24,746 bases of DNA from a virus: the IMG/VR virus record IMGVR_UViG_3300037840_000553, positions 1 to 24,746 of that record; one strand, written 5' to 3'. Positions within the stretch are counted from its first letter, which is position 1; each line of letters begins with the position of its first letter. Below, one piece after another: positions 20,550 through 24,746 of the stretch. The notes under the pieces were generated by a model. It searched no databases, was not told the DNA's origin, and saw nothing but the letters and a program-made list of their open reading frames with translations. The position numbers and the translations under genes are program-made.

Positions 20550-23500
20550 ATGGCATTTCCAAATTTGAGCGAGATCGTCACGACGACCCTGCGCAATCGC
20601 ACGGGGGAGTTGGCTGACAACATGTCTTAAGCGGGACATGTCAAACTTGGCGGATTCAGTTCTAACGCTGCGGCATAGCGCAACAACGCAGCACTGCTGC
20701 GCCTTACAAGGCGTGGTGATTGAGTTTGCCACGTAACCGGGTGAATTCGGTGGACCCCCGTTCGCGCGGGCAATACCGAGCCGAGCCGCCATGGATACAA
20801 TTTTGGTGGAAGGCGTAACGCACAGGCCGTGAGTTCCAACAATACTCGGCCCATGAGCGCCCGGCGATTTGTTTAGATCGAAGATATGTGCTGGACTGCT
20901 CCGGTGACGGGCAGATGCGCGCGGATTAAATGCCGGGCGCGGTAACAAAGCGAATCTCAAGACGTTCTCTGGCGGTCGCACGATCGTTCAGGAACTGAAC
21001 TATGCTGATAACCAGACGTTTAGCCAACTAGCGCTCGCCGCTTAAGCAGCTCTAGGTAAAGCGCGTAATCTTTCTCCCAAAACTTTTTCCGGTGCGCTTT
21101 TCCATAAGTGCCTCTGCAAGGGTGACCGTAGTTTGGTTATCCTAATTTAAGCGAGCGACCGTGTAAAGGGCGTCTTAAAACTTCCTCTGATTGACTTGGA
21201 CACCCGGCAGCGGGCGACAAGGCGGAAGGCGCAAGCCACCGTGAACGACTGAGTGAGGAAGCGGCGCAAGCCGATGCGACAGTCTGACCCCCGGCCATAA
21301 CAAGCGAAACCGGGGAGGTGCGTTCGAAGTGATGCGCCCGCGCAGCCGATGCGTAGTAACAATGTGCCAGTGGTACTCAGGTTATCAGACTCTGAACATT
21401 GCTCCGTCGCAGGTCTTCTATATGGAGCCGCACCAGTATCAAGATGCTGGTGACGGAATGTTGGCGAAATCGGTGGACCCCCGCTTATGGGCTATACCGA
21501 GCCAAGCTTGGCCTGTCCAAGCGTGTGTAACGAGCATGTGCCAACCCCGAAAGGGAAGATGTGCTCTGCTCTGCGTAGCAATGCGCAGTTAAACAGAATA
21601 GGCACCGCGGCAGAGTATCCCATCCGCCAGGCTGCAGTCGCAGTTTCAATCTCCGGCCTGGAGGAACTTCAGAATAGTGGTGAAGAAGCAATCATCGATC
21701 TGCTAGAGTCGCGGATCATGAATGCAGAAGACACGTTCATGAACGGTTGAAAGGCCGTTTTAAAACCGGGTGAATTCGGTGAAATTCTTAAAGTGCGGAT
21801 GCTGTCAGATGGACCCCCGCGTAATGGCTGCGTCCATCAAGGCATATCGCAAGGCAAATCCCAATGTTGGCGCGAATTGGAGTTGGAGCGTCAAACACAA
21901 CGTACGGGAATGCCTTGCCGCACAGAAAGAAAATATCGAGCCAAGTCGCAAGCCCAGTGCTGCGGAAGGTGTAGAGACTAACAGCCCCCGGCGGCCCCCG
22001 CAAAGGGCCTGATGATATAGTCCGATCTAGGCAGCAATGCCCAGCTAACAGGGAAAGCTTTCCCAAGGCGTCTACGGCGACGGCTCCGTCACCAACAGCG
22101 TCGGCGGCCTCCAGCTGCTTGTCGCTTCCAGCCCGACCACGGGCGTTGTCGGCGGGATTGATCGAAGCATATGGTCATTTTGGCAAAATCAGGCTTGGTC
22201 CGCCGGTGCCAACGGCGGCACCGTGCTGTCATCCTCCACCATCCTCCAGCAGATGGACTCGCTCTGGGTCCAGCTGGTGCGCGGCCGGGACTTCCCGGAT
22301 CTGATCGTGGCCGATAACAACACCTACAAGTATTACCTGAATGCGCTTCAGTCGATTCAGCGCATCCAGACCGAGAACGGCGCGCCGGACATGGCCGAGG
22401 CCGGGTTCCAGTCGCTCAAGTACCTCAACTCCGATGTGGTGCTTGACGGCGGGTTCCAGGGCTTCCAGGCCGATCCGCTGCCGCCGCAGCTGTCTTCGTC
22501 CACCTCGGCGGTGGGCGGGGCGCCTGCGACTACGATGTACTTCCTCAATACCAAGTACCTAAATTCATTGGGCTTTTTCGCAGTAAGGCCCTCCAAGGCC
22601 ACAGGGCGAAAACAGAATGCCAGCAAAGTCGGCGGATACCCGCAAGGGCAATGCCGAGCCAAGCAGGGGCGCAAACCCCGGGCGTGTGTAACGAGCAGAT
22701 GCTGGCCTCGGAAGAGAAGGTGTGCTCTGAGCTGCGCAGCGATGCGCAGAGGCGTGCGCAAGCACAGCCCCCTGGCCGCGTCCGGGAGCAACATATCTGG
22801 CACTGGCGTCCGCACGCGCGGCGCAACATGGTTCAAGCCGAGCCTCAAGCGGGGGCGACCCCGCGCTGATAATTGGGTGAATTCGGGGAACCCCCACTTA
22901 GGGCAATCCCGAGCCAAGCTGCTGAAAAGCGGAAGGTGTAGAGACTAAGAGCGCCCAACATCCCCAGCGGATGAAGATATAGTCCGATCCAGCCGGCGAC
23001 GGTTGGCTAACGCAAATGACCGCTTGATCCTGACCGTTTCTCAATTAATCAGGACGCGATGATTTTGGAATAAAACTTGGTCATCGTTAAACTGGGTGAA
23101 TTCGGGGAATCCCCCTCTCAAGGGGCAATCCCGAGCCGAGCCGCGAGAGCGGAAGGTGTAGAGACTAGCAGCGCCCGGCGCCCCATAGGGGGCGATGATA
23201 TAGTCCGAACAACCGTGTGAACGGTTGATGAAGAACACAACGCAGGTTGATTGGATGGGCCGGTTTGTCATAGAGCCGGCATTAAATCGGGAGAATTCGG
23301 TGGAACCCCGCAAGGGCAACGCCGAGCCGAGCCGCGAGAGCGGAAGGTGTAGAGACTAGGCGCAACCGCGCCCTCGACCCCCCGGCGCCGCAACGCGAAG
23401 ACATAGTCCGTTCTGCATGGAAATGTGCAGTTAACACCTGAAGAATATGACCCTGTCCAATGCGTGAGATTGCGCTCCGGTGAGCGAAAAGCCGCCGGCA

Positions 23501-23676
23501 AACATTGGGTGAATTCGGGGAACCCCCGCAAGGGCAATCCCGAGCCAAGCCGCTAATGGCGGAAGGTGTAGAGACTAGCAGCGCCCAACGCCCTTCACAG
23601 AGGCGATGATATAGTCCGAGCTGCGTGGCGACATGCAGGTAACGCAACTGTCCTCCAGGGCATCCTGACGGCCTAG
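20550..23676 (+). CDS. Major capsid protein, eleven exons
   Basis: Exons: 20550-20627, 20679-20717, 20953-21020, 21367-21417, 21603-21747, 22058-22560, 22800-22832, 23019-23063, 23243-23264, 23444-23465, 23645-23676. Joined length is 1038 nt, one open frame of 345 codons plus stop. The product reads as a phage coat protein: MAFPNLSEIVTTTLRNRTGE, LADNMS/RNNAALLRLTRRG, LKTFSGGRTIVQELNYADNQ, TF/QWYSGYQTL, AAEYPIRQAAVAVSISGLEE, LQNSGEEAIIDLLESRI, YFLNTKYLHWRPHARRNMVP, LDPDRFSINQDAMIRLIGWA, GNMTLSNASTVLQGILTA. It follows the scaffold gene, as expected. ATG 20550 has AGGAG eight bases upstream. Boundaries were set by requiring U before each 5' site, G at each intron end, frame, and family continuity; the exon 6/7 junction could shift by one base without changing the protein. 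Without splicing, translation stops after 26 codons. Confidence 0.93.
20628..20678 (+). ncRNA. Intervening sequence 1: core-less group I intron remnant
   Basis: Only 51 nt. Exon 1 end ACATGTCT (20620-20627) pairs with 20634-20641 in an 8-bp P1 with U-G at the splice site and a six-base loop. The loop GCG can pair with the first bases CGC of exon 2 (P10). The next bases (AAACTTGGCGGATTC) resemble the stretch after P1 in intron 8 (AAACTGGGTGAATTC), but are directly joined to an intron-end-like AGTTCTAACG. Q, R, S and P4-P8 are all missing. Confidence 0.75.
20718..20952 (+). ncRNA. Group I intron 2 of capsid gene
   Basis: 235 nt. P1: exon CGTGGT (20712-20717) with GCCACG (20728-20733), ending in U-G. 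Core: GGTGAATTCGGTGGACCCCC, Q-like CAATACCGAGCCGAGCC near 20771. P7 forms between GCACA (20820-20824) and TGTGC (20887-20891), within GTAACGCACAG and AAGATATGTGCTGG. P10 pairs exon 3 AATCTC with GAGTTT (one mismatch). The omega G is 20952. Confidence 0.85.
21021..21366 (+). ncRNA. Group I intron 3, divergent subtype
   Basis: 346 nt. The core differs from the others: GTGAACGACTGAG and GATGCGACAGTCTGACC give P7 GACTG (21247-21251) with CAGTC (21280-21284). The best guide for the 5' site is far away: exon AGACGTT (21014-21020) pairs with GGCGTCT at 21169-21175 in seven pairs ending in U-G, so about 148 nt sit in the P1 loop. Omega G is 21366. The insert has no ORF. Confidence 0.75.
21418..21602 (+). 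ncRNA. Group I intron 4 of capsid gene
   Basis: 185 nt. A P2-like hairpin CACCAG/CTGGTG follows the P1 region. Core: AATCGGTGGACCCCCG, Q-like CTATACCGAGCCAAGC, P7 GAGCA (21532-21536) with TGCTC (21562-21566). P1 is short, exon CTT with GAG plus GG/CC across a bulge. Omega G is 21602. Same R/S type as introns 2 and 6. Confidence 0.8.
21748..22057 (+). ncRNA. Group I intron 5, with insert and small ORF
   Basis: 310 nt. P1: GAACGGT (21741-21747) with GCCGTTT (21754-21760), ending in U-G. P10: exon 6 CTTTC with intron GAAAG (21749-21753), both textbook. P7 GACTA (21976-21980) with TAGTC (22018-22022) in GTGTAGAGACTAAC and GATGATATAGTCCG. About 130 extra nt lie between the P4 5' strand and ATCGAGCCAAG, that is in P5, and hold an open frame from ATG 21812 (MDPRVMAASIKAYRKANPNV) to 22012. 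The ORF product is not recognised. Confidence 0.88.
22561..22799 (+). ncRNA. Group I intron 6 of capsid gene
   Basis: 239 nt. Core: Q-like CAATGCCGAGCCAAGC near 22641, P7 GAGCA (22693-22697) with TGCTC (22723-22727) within GTGTGTAACGAGCAG and GAAGGTGTGCTCTGAG. P1 is weak (exon CCT with GGG). The end is long after S, about 70 nt. Splicing gives TKY-L-HWRPH, continuous with the capsid family. Confidence 0.82.
22833..23018 (+). ncRNA. Group I intron 7 of capsid gene
   Basis: 186 nt. Core: GGTGAATTCGGGGAACCCCC, CAATCCCGAGCCAAGC, P7 GACTA (22943-22947) with TAGTC (22980-22984). P1: exon TGGT with GCCG (22837-22840), four pairs with terminal U-G and a four-base loop. Omega G is 23018. Splicing joins MV and PLDPDRF. 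Confidence 0.85.
23064..23242 (+). ncRNA. Group I intron 8 of capsid gene
   Basis: 179 nt. P1: exon GCGATGAT pairs over eight positions with GTCATCGT (23080-23087), ending in U-G. P10: exon 9 CAGGTT with AACTTG (23074-23079), six pairs. Core CAATCCCGAGCCGAGCC; P7 GACTA (23163-23167) with TAGTC (23201-23205); a P9 hairpin CAACCG/CGGTTG follows. Confidence 0.9.
23265..23443 (+). ncRNA. Group I intron 9 of capsid gene
   Basis: 179 nt. P1: exon GCCGGT (23259-23264) with GCCGGC (23275-23280), six pairs ending in U-G. Bases TATGAC of exon 10 can pair with GTCATA (23267-23272). Core GCAACGCCGAGCCGAGCC, close to the well-studied Azoarcus intron; P7 GACTA (23354-23358) with TAGTC (23404-23408). Omega G 23443; 23440 would add one Lys codon. 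Confidence 0.88.
23466..23644 (+). ncRNA. Group I intron 10 of capsid gene
   Basis: 179 nt. P1: exon GCGT with GCGC (23472-23475), four pairs ending in U-G. Core CAATCCCGAGCCAAGC; P7 GACTA (23573-23577) with TAGTC (23612-23616); P9 hairpin CTGCGTGG...CATGCAG. Omega G 23644. Splicing joins SNA-S-TVLQGILTA and the stop. Confidence 0.87.
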
Positions 23677-23712
23677 TAAGGGCTTTACACAGGAACCCTA
23701 ACATGCTTTAGG

Positions 23713-23749
23713 TTGGGGGCATCAACGGATAAATCCCAGATGCCCCCAA
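23713..23749 (+). promoter_or_regulatory. Start-codon hairpin of the HNH gene
   Basis: TTGGGGGCAT at 23713-23722 and ATGCCCCCAA at 23740-23749 are a perfect 10-bp inverted repeat. The second arm begins with the HNH gene ATG, so folding would hide the start codon. GGAT/ATCC can form a smaller nested stem in the loop. Confidence 0.6.
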
Positions 23750-24195
23750 TCGAACTTGACTTGACTGGAATGGTTTTTGGCAGCCTGCGTGTTCTCAAGC
23801 GCAGCTACTTTTCCGAGCGTAAACACTGGTACTGGCTTTGCCGGTGTGATTGCGGCAACGAGCTTGAAGTACGGGACACGCGCCTAACCGGCGGCAACCG
23901 GCGTTCTTGTGGCTGTCAGGCCAGCTACCGTACCCATGGCATGACTGGCACGCGCACCCATAAGACCTACGAAACCATGATGTCGCGCTGCTATGTCGAA
24001 ACCGACTCCAGCTACGATAGCTACGGCGGCCGGGGCATTACGATTTGCGAGCGCTGGCATAAATTCGAAAATTTCCTTGCCGACATGGGTGAGCGCCCCC
24101 AGGACCGAACTCTTGACCGCATAAAGAATGATGAAGGTTACAGCAAGGAAAACTGCCGCTGGGCAACGCTCGGAACAGCAACTCAACAAGCGTAA
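23740..24195 (+). CDS. HNH endonuclease, homing-type
   Basis: A 151-residue product. The N-terminal part has a small Cys ribbon (WYWLCRCDCGNELEVRDTRL, then NRRSCGC). The C-terminal part is a phage HNH pattern: TYETMMSRCY, YGGRGITICERWHKFENFLA, DMGERPQDRTLDRIKNDEGY, then NCRWAT. Free-standing genes of this type cut DNA and often mobilise themselves or nearby introns. ATG 23740 is used; a TTG at 23713 in frame would start inside the hairpin. It follows the capsid stop by about 60 nt, so it could serve the capsid introns in trans. The frame ends abruptly after NCRWAT, with an extension in another frame. Confidence 0.8.
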   Translation: MPPIELDLTGMVFGSLRVLKRSYFSERKHWYWLCRCDCGNELEVRDTRLTGGNRRSCGCQASYRTHGMTGTRTHKTYETMMSRCYVETDSSYDSYGGRGITICERWHKFENFLADMGERPQDRTLDRIKNDEGYSKENCRWATLGTATQQA

Positions 24196-24431
24196 CCACT
24201 GGATCGACGGCACCGTCAAGCCGCATGGCCGCCCGACCCAGGACCTGATCGGAGAGGTTTTTGGCAAATTGACCGTAGTTGAACGTCTCTACATCCCCGG
24301 TCGCGGCAATCTTTGGAAGTGCTTCTGCGAATGTGGTGGTCAGGCACTTTGCCTTAGCTTTAACCTCACCAGAGGGTAATTCCAAGACCTGTGGCGATCG
24401 CAAGGTCCACAAACCGAATCGCACGTTGTAG
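24167..24431 (+). pseudogene. Frameshifted C-terminal extension of the HNH gene
   Basis: From 24167 another frame continues the HNH protein: RSEQQLNKRNHW is the usual follow-on to NCRWAT. It then repeats the ribbon domain (DLIGEVFGKLTVVERLYIPG, LWKCFCECGG, LSFNLTRG). This stops at 24379, but skipping one T restores NSKTCGDRKVHKPNRTL to the stop at 24429-24431. Two shifts in the same direction, about 210 nt apart, suggest decay or sequence errors. Confidence 0.65.
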
Positions 24432-24432
24432 C

Positions 24433-24461
24433 TTTACCCCGCCGCCCCGCCCCCTTATAAT
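24433..24461 (+). promoter_or_regulatory. Promoter, TTTACC-17-TATAAT
   Basis: TTTACC at 24433-24438 preceded by GC, a 17-nt spacer made almost only of C and G, and a perfect TATAAT at 24456-24461. It lies 30 nt before the next gene. Confidence 0.7.
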
Positions 24462-24491
24462 ATCCGCCAATCACCGGGGAGCCACCACCCA

Positions 24492-24722
24492 ATGTCCATA
24501 ACCGTTTTCATCGCCGAAACGGAAGCTCACAGCAAGCTATGTTGCTTGCCTAATGCCGAAGACGATGCAATTCGTCAGGGCTGCTGCGTAGGCTTAAATT
24601 GCATGGCGTGGCGATGGGCCATGACCAACATCTTCAGCGAAGATAACAGTGGTGCCAGCATGCCAAGCGGCGACACCCACGGATATTGCGGCCTTGCCGG
24701 AAAACCCTGGGGCGTCACATGA
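24492..24722 (+). CDS. Small Cys-rich phage protein
   Basis: A 76-residue protein starting MSITVFIAETEAHSKLCCLP. Cys and Trp positions (GCCVGLNCMAWRW, later GYCGLAGKPWG) follow a pattern known from small phage proteins that probably bind metal; function unknown. GGGGAG ten bases before the ATG and the 24433 promoter support expression. Its stop overlaps the next ATG. Confidence 0.65.
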   Translation: MSITVFIAETEAHSKLCCLPNAEDDAIRQGCCVGLNCMAWRWAMTNIFSEDNSGASMPSGDTHGYCGLAGKPWGVT

Positions 24723-24746
24723 CCCACCCTACAGCCGACAAGCTTG
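24719..24746 (+). CDS. Start of next gene (partial)
   Basis: An ATG overlapping the previous stop (ATGA) opens a frame MTHPTADKL that runs off the right edge. Too short to identify. Confidence 0.4.

Noticed and set aside
20628-20678. T4 gene 60-style translational bypass over the 51-nt gap
   Set aside because: The length, adjacent stop and hairpin fit, but take-off codon TCT has its only possible landing copy at 20661-20663, after which the frame hits TAG at 20676. The P1 and P10 pairings fit an intron better.
20990-21036. tmRNA-like tag (NYADNQTF...LALAA then stop)
   Set aside because: The segment is capsid exon 3 followed by intron 3; no tRNA-like ends surround it.
22223-22948. A stand-alone 241-residue gene
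   Set aside because: It is capsid exon 6 reading through into introns 6 and 7; the last third is intron sequence.
20736-23640. CRISPR-like repeats (GGTGAATTCGG... and GGAAGGTGTAGAGACTA)
   Set aside because: Spacing is irregular and each unit folds as a group I core joined to coding exons.

Overview
This window looks like the late (virion-assembly) half of a tailed double-stranded DNA phage or prophage. The support is the gene order NusG-like regulator, small structural genes, small terminase, large terminase, portal, scaffold, major capsid protein, with very tight gene packing (many ATGA or TGATG overlaps) and many small unrecognised genes. High GC content, Tat-type and Sec-type exported proteins, and small proteins of kinds common in phages of Rhizobiales-like bacteria suggest an alphaproteobacterial host. 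The host call is inference.

Layout. Positions 1-1480 hold leftward genes, including two proteins built from the same small DNA-binding repeat. Positions 1480-3440 are a sparse regulatory stretch with several promoters of one family, a NusG/RfaH-type gene and a possible small ORF. Positions 3440-9065 carry a cold-shock protein, a collagen-like structural protein, many small proteins, two leftward tRNAs (a Leu-shaped tRNA with a UGG anticodon, and Thr-CGT), a strong terminator followed by a new promoter, and a leftward zinc-ribbon gene. Positions 9065-20100 are the packaging and head operon: terminase small and large subunits, portal, a set of small and exported proteins, and scaffold.

The remarkable part is 20550-23676. 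The major capsid protein gene is split into eleven exons by ten intervening sequences. Nine contain recognisable group I intron cores (conserved strands around Q, R and S with a complementary P7 pairing). The first is only 51 nt: it keeps a good P1 helix but lacks the whole catalytic core. Joining exons at U/omega-G boundaries gives one 1038-nt frame (345 codons plus stop) that reads as a continuous phage capsid protein; three exons are 22-33 nt. The introns fall into at least three core types, and the last three are each 179 nt separated by 22-nt exons.

Upstream of the capsid gene lie two tandem copies of a structured element (18-bp outer stem, inner GUGA tetraloop hairpin with compensatory changes). 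Downstream is an HNH endonuclease gene with a frameshifted C-terminal extension, a natural candidate for the mobility enzyme of these introns. Five promoters share a TTTAC(C/A)-17 nt-TA(T/A)AAT-like layout with very GC-rich spacers, and appear to fire regulators and small genes on both strands.
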